Origin: Gardnerella piotii
Lineage (GTDB): Bacteria; Actinomycetota; Actinomycetes; Actinomycetales; Bifidobacteriaceae
Length of the DNA stretch: 64,000 nucleotides
Direction of reading: 5' to 3'
Assembly: GCF_003397585.1 (NCBI RefSeq)
Contig: NZ_QJUV01000001.1
Location: 1,342,825-1,406,824, forward strand
A program made the position numbers and the translations under genes. The notes beneath the pieces were generated by a model, which ran no database searches, had not been told where the DNA came from, and worked only from the letters and a program-made list of their open reading frames with translations. Shown here one piece after another: positions 29,873-38,024 of this stretch (positions are counted from its first letter, which is position 1; every line of letters begins with the position of its first letter).

Positions 29873-30763
29873 TCAAAGCGCGTGAACGTCGCCCGTGTGC
29901 ACAATCGCAGATTCTCCCGAGTCTTTAAGAATCAAAAGCGAAGCATCATCATTAATGCTCTGCGCAACGCCTTCTACGCATTCACCGTTATTTAGCTCAC
30001 TATTAACTTCTGGCGCATACACGCTAACTTTGCGCCCAAGAGTCCAACAAACTGCGCTAACTTCCTCACGCAAGCACAATGCGCTTTGCGCAGGATTTTG
30101 AACAAAACTCGCTAGTCTATTGTTTAAGTTTTTCGCTAAACGCTTAGCAATAATATCCCTTAACTCCATAGCGTCTGGAAGATTCGCGTAATGCATTTGT
30201 AAAGATGTTGCCTGCTCAATTGGAAGCGACTCTTTAGACACATTAAGATTAAGGCCGATTCCAAAAATCACGCCAATATTTTGTTGTAAAGAGCTATGAT
30301 TTGCAATAGCTGCGATTTCGGTTAAAATTCCGCCTTCTTTGCAATCGCCAATAAAAATGTCATTTGGCCATTTGATTTTTATTTCTTGACCAAAATCGCA
30401 AATTTTATTTTCGCAATCGCCGATTTCGCCGACTTCGCAGATTTTGCGCGCACCAACTTCTTTAAGCGCGCCAATCAACGCGTCTCTTGCGCAAAGCCCT
30501 GCAATCATAGGCAGCCAACCGTTGTATTTTGAATCCATAACAACGCTTTTTGGCAAAATAGCACCATAAGATGCTAGAAAGCTTTGCCCCGATTCGCTAA
30601 CCCACTTGCGACCAAGACGGCCTCTGCCAGCACTTTGATTGTTTGCAATAATCGCACAAACAAGCGGATTCAAAATTGAAGAGCTTTCAAAATCGCAATT
30701 AAGAAGCTCTTTTCGCGCAATATTTTGCGTAGAATCAACAGAGTCTAAAAAGATAAAATTCAT
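29873..30763 (-). CDS. birA: Biotin-[acetyl-CoA carboxylase] ligase, class I (no DNA-binding domain)
   Basis: Activates biotin as biotinyl-AMP and joins it to the carrier lysine of AccC. The 296-residue protein starts directly with the catalytic domain (FLDSVDSTQNIA) and has the biotin-binding loop GRGRLGRKW and IKWPNDIFI. No N-terminal winged helix is present, so this BirA cannot repress bioY as the E. coli enzyme does. A small C-terminal domain ends the chain. Start ATG 30763 has AAGGGA about 11 bases upstream, a rather long spacing. Confidence 0.93.
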   Translation of the reverse strand: MNFIFLDSVDSTQNIARKELLNCDFESSSILNPLVCAIIANNQSAGRGRLGRKWVSESGQSFLASYGAILPKSVVMDSKYNGWLPMIAGLCARDALIGALKEVGARKICEVGEIGDCENKICDFGQEIKIKWPNDIFIGDCKEGGILTEIAAIANHSSLQQNIGVIFGIGLNLNVSKESLPIEQATSLQMHYANLPDAMELRDIIAKRLAKNLNNRLASFVQNPAQSALCLREEVSAVCWTLGRKVSVYAPEVNSELNNGECVEGVAQSINDDASLLILKDSGESAIVHTGDVHAL

Positions 30764-30840
30764 CGAGAATTAAATCCCTTAAAATCCATAAAATCGCCTA
30801 AAAGCCTAAACCTATTTAATAGCTATTTAAACAACAACTA

Positions 30841-31662
30841 TCAAACAATAGGCTCTACCTGGTCAAAGCCAAGCTCCACAGGGGTCTCTCTGCCAAAGAT
30901 AGAAACAAGAACTGTAAGCTTTTGCGTTGTAGGATCTACGTCCGAAACTACAGCAGCCATAGTTGCAAATGGGCCGTCTGTAACTGTAACTTGATCGCCA
31001 ACCTTGTAAGCAACTTCCACCTTGCGCTTGCGAGCAGCAGCTGGCTTATCTCCAGCCTTCTTCAACGCCTCAGACGCAATCATAGGAGCCATCATATCAA
31101 TAACTTCCTTGCGGCTAAGAGGCGCTGGATCCTTAGATGGGCCAACAAAACCAGTAACGCCTTCAGTTTCGCGCACAATGCGGCGAGCATTCTCGTCTGG
31201 CCACATGCGAATAAGCACATATCCTGGAACGCGCACACGGGTAATAACCTTCTTGCCCTTGTCTGTGTGCTTTTCAACCTCTTCCATTGGAACTTCAATC
31301 TGGAAAATCTTATCTTCCAAACCAAAGCTTTGAACGCGAGATTCAACGTTAGTTTTAACGCGCTTCTCGTAGCCAGAGTAGGTGTGAAGAACGTACCACT
31401 TGCCTTCAAGAGTTCGCAAAGTCTTGGAAAACTCGGCGACTGCAGCGGCGCCAGCGTCTGTAGGATTTACGTCTGCAGAATCTTCGGAATCTTCAGCAGA
31501 ATCAGCAGAATTGTCGGCAGAATCAGCGCTATTTTCCACTGGCGAATCGCCAGCAACCGTAGATTCAGCCTGCTCAGGCGCATCTGCAGCAGCAGAAGCT
31601 GCATCTAAATCAGCAAAATTCTCTACAGACTCAACATTTTCGAGATTCAACTCGTCAGTCAT
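30841..31662 (-). CDS. nusG: Transcription termination/antitermination factor NusG with acidic N-terminal extension
   Basis: Binds RNA polymerase and links it to Rho or to ribosomes. Of 273 residues, the conserved NGN domain starts near 85 ([15 protein letters not shown]), and the C-terminal KOW domain has [15 protein letters not shown] and ends near 273. The first 75 or so residues are Ser/Ala/Asp/Glu rich with repeated SADSAD-like units, encoded by repeated GAATCNGCA-type DNA. Extended acidic N-termini are known in actinobacterial NusG, but this one is especially repetitive. GAGGGTG precedes ATG 31662. Directly downstream of secE, the usual order. Confidence 0.96.
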   Translation of the reverse strand: MTDELNLENVESVENFADLDAASAAADAPEQAESTVAGDSPVENSADSADNSADSAEDSEDSADVNPTDAGAAAVAEFSKTLRTLEGKWYVLHTYSGYEKRVKTNVESRVQSFGLEDKIFQIEVPMEEVEKHTDKGKKVITRVRVPGYVLIRMWPDENARRIVRETEGVTGFVGPSKDPAPLSRKEVIDMMAPMIASEALKKAGDKPAAARKRKVEVAYKVGDQVTVTDGPFATMAAVVSDVDPTTQKLTVLVSIFGRETPVELGFDQVEPIV

Positions 31663-31690
31663 ATTTGCACACCCTCAAAATTCGTTTAAA

Positions 31691-31906
31691 TCAGCCAAAC
31701 AGCCACATAACGGACTTGCCTAAACCGAAGTCCATAACAGTGACAAAAACCATCAAGAAAATAACAAAAATAAACACGGAAGCAGACCAAGCAAACAACT
31801 CTTTGCCGTGTGGAGCTACGACTTTGCGCGTTTCGTCAATAGTTTGCTTAATGAACATGCCAATACGCATGAACAAATTTGGCTTCTTCTCTTTTGCCTT
31901 GGCCAT
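31691..31906 (-). CDS. secE: Preprotein translocase subunit SecE
   Basis: Small essential subunit of the SecYEG channel. From ATG 31906 the product is 71 residues: a basic N-terminus (MAKAKEKKPNLFMRIGMFIK), the conserved amphipathic ETRKVVAPHGKEL and one membrane helix. The longer frame to 31972 would start inside the tRNA-Trp gene and lacks a ribosome site, whereas AAGGA lies before ATG 31906. Sits between tRNA-Trp and nusG as in other actinobacteria. Confidence 0.95.
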   Translation of the reverse strand: MAKAKEKKPNLFMRIGMFIKQTIDETRKVVAPHGKELFAWSASVFIFVIFLMVFVTVMDFGLGKSVMWLFG

Positions 31907-31947
31907 GCTTGAATCCTTCGTTTGAAAATTGTTAACAATAAAACTGG

Positions 31948-32020
31948 CAGGGACGGCGGGACTCGAACCCACAACCTACGGTTTTGGAGACCGTTGCGCT
32001 ACCAATTGCGCCACATCCCT
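31948..32020 (-). tRNA. tRNA-Trp (anticodon CCA)
   Basis: Minus-strand cloverleaf of 73 nt: acceptor AGGGATG with CGTCCCT, D-arm GCGCAATTGGTAGCGC, anticodon loop with CCA, T-arm GTGGGTTCGAGTCCCGC. It lies 41 bp upstream of the secE start on the same strand, the common actinobacterial order. CCA is not encoded. Confidence 0.97.
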
Positions 32021-32155
32021 AGGTGAACTTGCTAATCATACCTTAAAAAGATTGACTTGGCAAAACCGCCGAATATTCATGATAGCGGAAGGGCAAGATT
32101 TAAGGGGTTTTATTATGATTAGCGAGTGTCGCTAAACGCGCGGAAGCTTCCGACT

Positions 32156-33460
32156 TTAAAGCGCGCTACCGCCTTCAATCCACTGCTTCATGCGCCTCAT
32201 GCCCTCAGCAAGCTGACTATCCGCCAAAGCGCACGAGAATCGCAAGTAACCAGGCGCGCCAAAAGCCTCGCCAGGAACAGCAGCAACATGCGCTTCGTCA
32301 AGAAGCATTTGTGCGAACACAGACGATGTGCCTGGAATCTTAGAATCCTTGCCAAGTGGGCGCTCAAGCAGCGCCTCAACGTTTGCAAACGCGTAGAAAG
32401 CTCCGTGCGAAAGAGGGCAAGTTACGCCCTCCATGCTGTTCAGCGCTTGCACAATCGCCTTGCGACGAGCGTCGAAGGAATCACGCATTTTTGCGACTTC
32501 GTCTAATGGTCCGCCAACTGCTGCAAGAGCTGCGCGCTGCGAAATATTAGAAACGTTAGACGTCATGTGACTTTGAAGCTTAATCGCGGCTTTTGCGGCC
32601 TCAAGCGGCGCAACCATCCATCCAACACGCCAACCTGGCATTGCGTACGTTTTTGCAACGCCATTCAAAACAAGAAGCTGGTCGCGCACTTCTGGCACTT
32701 CCACGCCAATGTACGAAGTTTTTACGCCATCGTAATGCAAATGCTCGTAGATTTCGTCGGAAAGCACCCAAATGTGGTGTTTTACAGCCCATTCGCCAAT
32801 CGTGCGAATTGTTTGCGCGCTCCAAATAGCGCCTGTTGGATTAGAAGGCGAAGTTACAATAATCGCACGCGTGCGCGGTGTGCGAGCCGCCTCAATCGCC
32901 TCAATATCTGGCTCAAAACCGCGATCCGCTCCAGACATAACAGGCACAGGAACGCCGCCTGCAAGTTTTACTGCCTCTGGGTAGCTTGTCCAATATGGCG
33001 CTGGAATTATAACTTCGTCGCCATCGTTTAGCAAAATCTGGCATGCTTCGTAAACAGCCTGTTTGCCGCCATTCGTTACAACAACTTGATTTGGGGAAAC
33101 ATCGTAGCCAGAATCGCGCTTAACTTTGCGCGCAATCGCATCGCGCAGCTCTGGAAGGCCAGCCGTAGCTGTGTACTTGTAGTTTTTTGAGTCTTTGCAT
33201 GCGGCGGATGCGGCTTCAACAATGTAGAGTGGCGTTGGGAAATCAGGCTCGCCTGCGCCGAAGCTAATAACGTCGATTCCTGCGGCTTTCATCGCTTTTG
33301 CTTTGCCATCTACAGCAAGCGTTGCACTCGGTGCCACTTTGTTAATGCGATTGCTCATAGAGCGCCATTGGGAGTTTGATGTATTTGCTGCGATTTGTTG
33401 CGAACCTTCTGCGACTTGCGATTCGTTTTCTGCAATATTTGCTGCGATATTTTCTGCCAT
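32156..33460 (-). CDS. Pyridoxal-phosphate aspartate/aromatic-type aminotransferase (class I)
   Basis: Transfers amino groups between amino acids and 2-oxoacids. Of 434 residues, the first 30 or so are a Gln/Asn/Glu-rich extension before the conserved start near MSNRINKVAPSATLAVDGKA. Landmarks are the SPSNPTGAIW motif, the VLSDEIYEHL Asp-x-x-Tyr, the PLP lysine in NGVAKTYAMPGWRVGWM and the substrate Arg in GYLRFSCALAD. This is the AspC subgroup I-gamma style. ATG 33460 is kept, but the poor ribosome site leaves the internal ATG 33358 possible. The precise substrate is not evident. Confidence 0.9.
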   Translation of the reverse strand: MAENIAANIAENESQVAEGSQQIAANTSNSQWRSMSNRINKVAPSATLAVDGKAKAMKAAGIDVISFGAGEPDFPTPLYIVEAASAACKDSKNYKYTATAGLPELRDAIARKVKRDSGYDVSPNQVVVTNGGKQAVYEACQILLNDGDEVIIPAPYWTSYPEAVKLAGGVPVPVMSGADRGFEPDIEAIEAARTPRTRAIIVTSPSNPTGAIWSAQTIRTIGEWAVKHHIWVLSDEIYEHLHYDGVKTSYIGVEVPEVRDQLLVLNGVAKTYAMPGWRVGWMVAPLEAAKAAIKLQSHMTSNVSNISQRAALAAVGGPLDEVAKMRDSFDARRKAIVQALNSMEGVTCPLSHGAFYAFANVEALLERPLGKDSKIPGTSSVFAQMLLDEAHVAAVPGEAFGAPGYLRFSCALADSQLAEGMRRMKQWIEGGSAL

Positions 33461-33514
33461 ACTTACAGTTTAACCATTACACGTTATTTCCCGATTTTGC
33501 GCATAAATTGGGTA

Positions 33515-33728
33515 GAGATTCGAGATTTTTCGCAGCGGATGAAGCGTTTCTCTCGCGCGGTCTAAGCGCGCTCGCGTCTTCGCCGCACGTAAAGTCCACT
33601 GGACTTTACGTTTGAGCGGCTCAGCGAATCGAAGTGCATTCGCGCGCTACTCTTTAAGCGCTCATGCAAGTCGATTCGCAGTCCTCCGATGGTGATTCGC
33701 TGAAGTAGCAAGAAAAATCGAGAATCTC
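33515..33728 (+). repeat. Structured intergenic repeat, copy A (214 bp, near-identical to 53083-53296)
   Basis: The 610-bp gap between the aminotransferase and proB holds two repeat copies and no gene. This one is bounded by GAGATTCGAGATTTTTC and its imperfect complement. Inside are a GCGCG stem with loop GTCTAAG, the junction CGTCTTC, a GCCGC/GCGGC stem capped by the palindrome CGTAAAGTCCA-C-TGGACTTTACG, the junction TCAGCG, and a third stem GAATCGA/TCGATTC with TC/TC internal loops. Confidence 0.85.
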
Positions 33729-33766
33729 GGCGATTAAGCAATACGCAAAAGTTCTAGATATCCAGA

Positions 33767-34006
33767 AGGTTTGATGTATTTCTCTACGAGCAATAAATAG
33801 CGCCATACTGAGGCCTTAGAATATTAACGTTCATAAGCTATACGTAAAAGTGTTTCGCTCGCGCGGATTAGCCGCACTCACGTCTTCGCAGCGCAGAAGC
33901 AGTGCTTCTGCCTTGAGCTGCTCAGCGCTCCAAATTGCCTTCTCGCGCTACGCTCTAAGCTCGAAGGCAGATTGGCGCGCCTGCGAGGAGAGAAATACTC
34001 AAACCT
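33767..34006 (+). repeat. Structured intergenic repeat, copy B (240 bp, divergent stems)
   Basis: Bounded by AGGTTTGATGTATTTCTCT and its imperfect complement AGAGAAATACTCAAACCT. It repeats the layout of copy A with different stem sequences: the second stem is GCAGC/GCTGC capped by GCAGAAGCA-G-TGCTTCTGC, and the third is GCCTTC/GAAGGC with a TC/TC internal loop and the loop GCTACGCTCTAA. CGTCTTC and TCAGCG are conserved. Confidence 0.8.
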
Positions 34007-34070
34007 CGCGCAACACCAAATAGGAAGCCGCGCAACAAACACAAGGAGCATGAAGAAAAGCAAGCAAATG

Positions 34071-35216
34071 CTATAAAAGCACAAGATTGTCGCGATGCAC
34101 CACAGGATGCGCGTATTGCCGCCCCAAAGTGGCCTCTAAATCGTCCGTAGTAAGACCCATTACCTGAGGTATCTCGTCTGAATCAAATGCAACTAGCCCT
34201 TTGGCTAAGTGGTTTCCATGCTCATCATCAATCCACACTGGGTCGCTCGCACAAAAATCGCCAGTAACCCCTACGATTCCAGCAGCCAACAGGCTTGCTC
34301 GCCCTGCGCAAACGGCTGCAGCAGCACCAGAATCTACAATAATCGCACCATGCGGATTAGACGCAAAACCAATCCAAAGTCTTCTAGAAGACGCGCGCGA
34401 GTTTAGTGGCGCAAAAACGGTTCCAACCGAATCGCCAGCTAGCGCACTCTCCGCGCTACTCGCACATGTCAAAAGCGTTGGGATTCCAGAAACAGCAGCA
34501 ATATGCGCCGCATCCATCTTGGTTACCATTCCGCCTGTACCAACGCCCGATCCGCTTTCGCCAACTTTAATATCGTCTAGCGCGCGCGTAACATCTGCAA
34601 CAAAGCTAATCCGCTTGGCACCTGGCTCGCTGGGCGGAGCAGTATAAAGCGCGTCTACGTCTGTTAAAAGCACCAGCGCATCTGCGCGAACAATGTTTGC
34701 AACAAGCGCCGCCAGCCTATCGTTATCTCCAAAACGTATTTCGTTACTAGACAAAGCATCGTTTTCGTTTACGATTGGCACAACGCCTAATTCCAGCAGC
34801 CTAAGCATTGTGCGTTGAGCATTGCGGTAGCGCGAAGGACTTATAGTAACGTCTGCCGTTAGCAGCATTTGCCCTACTTTTAGACCATATTTTGCAAATG
34901 CTTGCTCGTATTGCGCCATAAGCAAACCCTGACCAACCGAAGCCGTAGCTTGCTGCGTTGGAACGTCTTTTGGCCTAGAATCAAAGCCGAGCAGCCCAAA
35001 TCCTGCTGCGATTGCGCCAGAAGACACAAGCACAACATGCGCGCCGTTAATTTGCGTGCGACTAATGGCATCTACTAGCGAGCGCAACTTTTGCACATCT
35101 AAGTGACCATTTTGCGAAGTTAGCGAGCTAGACCCCACTTTTACGACTATTGTGCGCGCATTGCTAATTGAACGCCGAACCCCGTTTTCGGTAGGCTCAA
35201 TTGCTTTATTAACCAT
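34071..35216 (-). CDS. proB: Glutamate 5-kinase with C-terminal PUA domain
   Basis: First step of proline synthesis: phosphorylates glutamate at the gamma carboxyl. The 381-residue protein begins its kinase domain with VVKVGSSSLTS and has VLVSSGAIAAGF, ENDALSS, FGDNDRLAALVA and the GTGGMVTKMDAA block. The last 90 or so residues form a PUA domain, as in the long ProB type. It starts ten bases after the obgE stop with a weak ribosome site, which suggests coupling to obgE translation. The obgE-proB pairing is common in actinobacteria. Confidence 0.95.
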   Translation of the reverse strand: MVNKAIEPTENGVRRSISNARTIVVKVGSSSLTSQNGHLDVQKLRSLVDAISRTQINGAHVVLVSSGAIAAGFGLLGFDSRPKDVPTQQATASVGQGLLMAQYEQAFAKYGLKVGQMLLTADVTISPSRYRNAQRTMLRLLELGVVPIVNENDALSSNEIRFGDNDRLAALVANIVRADALVLLTDVDALYTAPPSEPGAKRISFVADVTRALDDIKVGESGSGVGTGGMVTKMDAAHIAAVSGIPTLLTCASSAESALAGDSVGTVFAPLNSRASSRRLWIGFASNPHGAIIVDSGAAAAVCAGRASLLAAGIVGVTGDFCASDPVWIDDEHGNHLAKGLVAFDSDEIPQVMGLTTDDLEATLGRQYAHPVVHRDNLVLL

Positions 35217-35226
35217 TATTAATCAA

Positions 35227-36891
35227 TTACTCTCCACGCCCAAATAGGCTCTGCTCATCGTGTTTATCGTCATCTACCGATGGATCTGCCCAATGCCCTT
35301 GCTTGCGTTCCGCCATCATAGCGTCTCGCACGGCACTCTTTGCATCCATCATTGTGTGGTAGTCGCGGCGGCGCTCCGCATTAGTGCGCCTTGCGCCACG
35401 CGGGTCATTTGCCTCAAGTCGCAAGTCTTTTCCGCGCGCACCAAGGCTTGCGCCATCCAAACCTTCCGCGCCTGCTGCAATGCTTGGATCCCAGTCGAAG
35501 CAAACCATGCGGTTTCCGCGGCCAATCCTAATCTCGTCTCCTGGTCGCGCGCCCTTCTTGCGCAACTCGTCTTCTACGCCAAGCTTCGCTAAGCGATCCG
35601 CCAAATAGCCCACTGCCTCGTCGTTGTCGAAGTTTGTTTGCACAACCCAACGCTCTGGCTTAGCACCCGTAACAGTAAACCAAAAGTCGCCATTTTTGTC
35701 TTCTTCGCGCTCGATTGTAAAGTCGCTAGCACTTCCGCGTCCATCATCTCTGCGGCGTCGTAATGCTGGCTGCTCAAGCGGCTGAATAACAACGCGTTCT
35801 TCTTCTCGCGCAGCCTCTTGCTCGGCAAGCTTTTCGCGCATACTAGCCACCATCTTTCCAAGCGCAAAACCAAGCTCTTTCAAGCCTTCGTGAGAAGCAG
35901 TAGAAATCTCAAAAACTGGCATGCCCATTTTTTCAAAGTCGCTTCGCACAAATTCTGCCAACTCTTTTGCTTCTGGCACATCAATCTTGTTGAGCACAAT
36001 AATTCGCGGACGCTCGGGAATTGGAATCGCTCCAAGCGGCAAATCAAGCTTGTTTGCGTATTGCGAAAGCTCGTGTTCCAAAGCCTTATAATCGCTGATT
36101 GGGTCGCGATTTGGCTCTAGCGTTGCACAGTCGATTACGTGGGCGATTATTTCCGTGCGCTCAATGTGACGCAAAAATTCTAGACCAAGTCCTTTTCCTT
36201 CGGAAGCACCTGGAATCAATCCTGGCACGTCTGCGATTGTGTAGCGGTATTCGCCAAAGCTGACTACACCAAGATTTGGAACAAGAGTTGTAAACGGGTA
36301 ATCTGCGATTTTTGGCTTTGCAGCACTGATTGATGCTACAAGACTTGACTTTCCTGCAGATGGGAATCCAACTAGCGCCACGTCTGCTATCGACTTTAGC
36401 TCTAGGATTACGTCTCGCTCTTCGCCAGGCTCGCCAAGCAGCGCAAATCCTGGAGCGCGACGCACCTTGTTTGCAAGAGCTGCGTTTCCAAGGCCGCCAG
36501 CACCTCCTGCTGCGACTACGAAAGTGTCTCCTACGTGTTGCAAATCCGCCAAAACGTTGCCAGGCTTTTTTTGCGCGCCCGATGCGCCCTTTGCCTCAAA
36601 AATCACGGTTCCAACTGGCACTGGCAGTATAAGGTCTTCTCCTTTGGAGCCGTCTTTTGTATCTCCCAAGCCCATTGTGCCACTTTGCGCTACTCGATGT
36701 GGCATAAATCGGTAATCAAGCAAGCTATTTGCATTGCGATCGGCTACGAATATAACGCTTCCGCCGTTGCCGCCGTTGCCGCCATTTGGCCCTGCAAGTG
36801 GCTTGTATTTTTCTCTACGCACGCCTGCGGAACCGTTGCCGCCGTCGCCGCCTTTAACATGTACTGTTACTCGATCTACAAAATCGCTCAT
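35227..36891 (-). CDS. obgE: Obg family GTPase
   Basis: Ribosome-associated GTPase involved in large-subunit assembly and growth control. In 554 residues: the glycine-rich Obg fold (1-160, with repeated GGNGG stretches); a G domain with P-loop [10 protein letters not shown], switch [11 protein letters not shown] and specificity motif NKID; and an OCT domain (about 420-490) followed by an acidic tail. That tail is the actinobacterial long form. AAGG lies upstream of ATG 36891. It follows rplU-rpmA and precedes proB. Confidence 0.96.
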   Translation of the reverse strand: MSDFVDRVTVHVKGGDGGNGSAGVRREKYKPLAGPNGGNGGNGGSVIFVADRNANSLLDYRFMPHRVAQSGTMGLGDTKDGSKGEDLILPVPVGTVIFEAKGASGAQKKPGNVLADLQHVGDTFVVAAGGAGGLGNAALANKVRRAPGFALLGEPGEERDVILELKSIADVALVGFPSAGKSSLVASISAAKPKIADYPFTTLVPNLGVVSFGEYRYTIADVPGLIPGASEGKGLGLEFLRHIERTEIIAHVIDCATLEPNRDPISDYKALEHELSQYANKLDLPLGAIPIPERPRIIVLNKIDVPEAKELAEFVRSDFEKMGMPVFEISTASHEGLKELGFALGKMVASMREKLAEQEAAREEERVVIQPLEQPALRRRRDDGRGSASDFTIEREEDKNGDFWFTVTGAKPERWVVQTNFDNDEAVGYLADRLAKLGVEDELRKKGARPGDEIRIGRGNRMVCFDWDPSIAAGAEGLDGASLGARGKDLRLEANDPRGARRTNAERRRDYHTMMDAKSAVRDAMMAERKQGHWADPSVDDDKHDEQSLFGRGE

Positions 36892-36934
36892 AACTTTTAC
36901 CTTACTTGATACTCAATACTCGCCAGATTTGCCT

Positions 36935-37080
36935 GCGCTTTGACTGAGCTTGAAATTGCATAACGCATTTCAAGCTCCTTCAAAGCGCTGAGCCGCTTAA
37001 GCGTAAAGTCCAGTGGACTTTACGCGCGGCGAAGACGTTCGCGCGTTGTAACGCGCGAACGTCTTGACCTGCCTTTCCGC
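36935..37080 (-). repeat. Structured intergenic repeat, copy C (inverted orientation)
   Basis: The 355-bp gap between obgE and rpmA holds this copy, a GTAC inverted repeat and the rpmA terminator. Read on the minus strand: a 14-bp stem GACGTTCGCGCGTT/AACGCGCGAACGTC; CGTCTTC; a GCCGC/GCGGC stem capped by CGTAAAGTCCA-C-TGGACTTTACG; TCAGCG; and a third stem of 22-base arms built on GCGCTTTGA and GAGCTTGAAAT (36935-36988). Confidence 0.82.
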
Positions 37081-37121
37081 ATTTTGTACGTAATTTAGGC
37101 CAAATTTGGTACAAAAAGCGG
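37077..37121. repeat. GTACC/GGTAC-family inverted repeat upstream of obgE
   Basis: CCGCATTTTGTAC pairs with GTACAAAAAGCGG around an AATTT-containing core. Immediately follows the CCTGCCTTTCCGC end of structured repeat copy C, the same neighbourhood as at 29745-29795. Confidence 0.7.
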
Positions 37122-37199
37122 AAAACACTTACGCACTTTGTAGCTCAAAACGCCAAAATCAACAACAAAAAGCGTCAATACTCGCCAGATTTGCAAAAA

Positions 37200-37229
37200 C
37201 AAAAAAGCCGCACCGAACGGGGTGCGGCT
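37200..37229 (-). terminator. Rho-independent terminator after rpmA
   Basis: On the minus strand AGCCGCACC and GGTGCGGCT form a nine-base stem with a six-base loop, followed by a run of Ts. obgE therefore probably has its own promoter. Confidence 0.9.
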
Positions 37230-37246
37230 AGAAGATTATTGGTTAC

Positions 37247-37498
37247 TCAGGCGGTAACTACGTCTACAACCTTGCGATCGCGACGAATGCCAAACTTCAC
37301 ATTGCCGTCTACCAAAGCATACAGCGTGTGATCCTTGCCCAAAGCAACGTTCTGTCCTGCATGGAACTTGGTGCCGCGCTGGCGAACAATAATGTTTCCA
37401 GCCACAACAGCTTCTCCACCGAACTTCTTAACGCCAAGATATTGCGCCTGCGAATCGCGACCGTTGCGCGAGCTGGACGCACCCTTCTTATGTGCCAT
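37247..37498 (-). CDS. rpmA: Large ribosomal subunit protein bL27
   Basis: 83-residue ribosomal protein whose N-terminus reaches the peptidyl-transferase centre. It begins [20 protein letters not shown] and contains the [20 protein letters not shown] block, as expected for bL27. No cleavable N-terminal extension of the Firmicutes kind is present. AAAGGA precedes ATG 37498, 33 bp downstream of rplU. Confidence 0.98.
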   Translation of the reverse strand: MAHKKGASSSRNGRDSQAQYLGVKKFGGEAVVAGNIIVRQRGTKFHAGQNVALGKDHTLYALVDGNVKFGIRRDRKVVDVVTA

Positions 37499-37531
37499 CT
37501 TGCTGTCCTTTCAGGTTTATAACACCGTCAA

Positions 37532-37840
37532 TCAGGCGATGGCCGTGATCTTGACGAGAGTCAACTTCTGACGATGACCCTTGCGGCGAGCCACGCCAGT
37601 CTTGTTCTTATACTTCATAATGCTAATCTTTGGACCCTTAGCTTCGTCGTTAAGAACTTCTGCCTTAACTGTGATCTTTGCAAGATCCTTAGCGCTTAAG
37701 GTCACCTTAGCACCGTCAACAACGAGCGCGACCGGGAATTCCACGGTATCGCCCTTCTTTGCATCGAGACGGTTTACGAGGATGGCGTCTCCAACCTCAA
37801 CCTTCTCTTGATGGCCACCGGCCTTCACAATCGCGTACAT
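37532..37840 (-). CDS. rplU: Large ribosomal subunit protein bL21
   Basis: 102-residue ribosomal protein starting [18 protein letters not shown] and ending in the basic [13 protein letters not shown] region. The open frame runs back to 38095, but AAGGAAC lies six bases before ATG 37840 and the extra residues are Lys/Thr-rich non-family sequence. Cotranscribed with rpmA. A promoter and a leader hairpin lie upstream (separate entry). Confidence 0.97.
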   Translation of the reverse strand: MYAIVKAGGHQEKVEVGDAILVNRLDAKKGDTVEFPVALVVDGAKVTLSAKDLAKITVKAEVLNDEAKGPKISIMKYKNKTGVARRKGHRQKLTLVKITAIA

Positions 37841-37874
37841 AATTCGTTCCTTAGCTAAATTGAAAGCTTTACTT

Positions 37875-37950
37875 TTGCCTCGCGCGCAGCATTGAACATG
37901 CGGCAAGACACCGACTATCAAAAATACACCTACCCCTGTACTAACGTCAA
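37875..37950 (-). promoter_or_regulatory. rplU promoter and leader hairpin
   Basis: On the minus strand TTGACG (37950-37945) and TATTTT (37926-37921) are 18 bp apart. Downstream in the leader, TTGCC with GGCAA and GCAT with ATGC form a bulged hairpin (37875-37906) about 35 nt before the start codon. This could be an L21-type autoregulatory leader; that is inference. Confidence 0.5.
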
Positions 37951-38024
37951 GAGCTAATCTATAAAGTCGAGCTAAACAGTAGAAACTATTGTACTCAAGC
38001 CTTATACTTTGGGCGTTTTTAGTT

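Noticed and set aside
31907..31972. Upstream extension of SecE
   Set aside because: It would start inside tRNA-Trp and lacks a ribosome site, while ATG 31906 has one.
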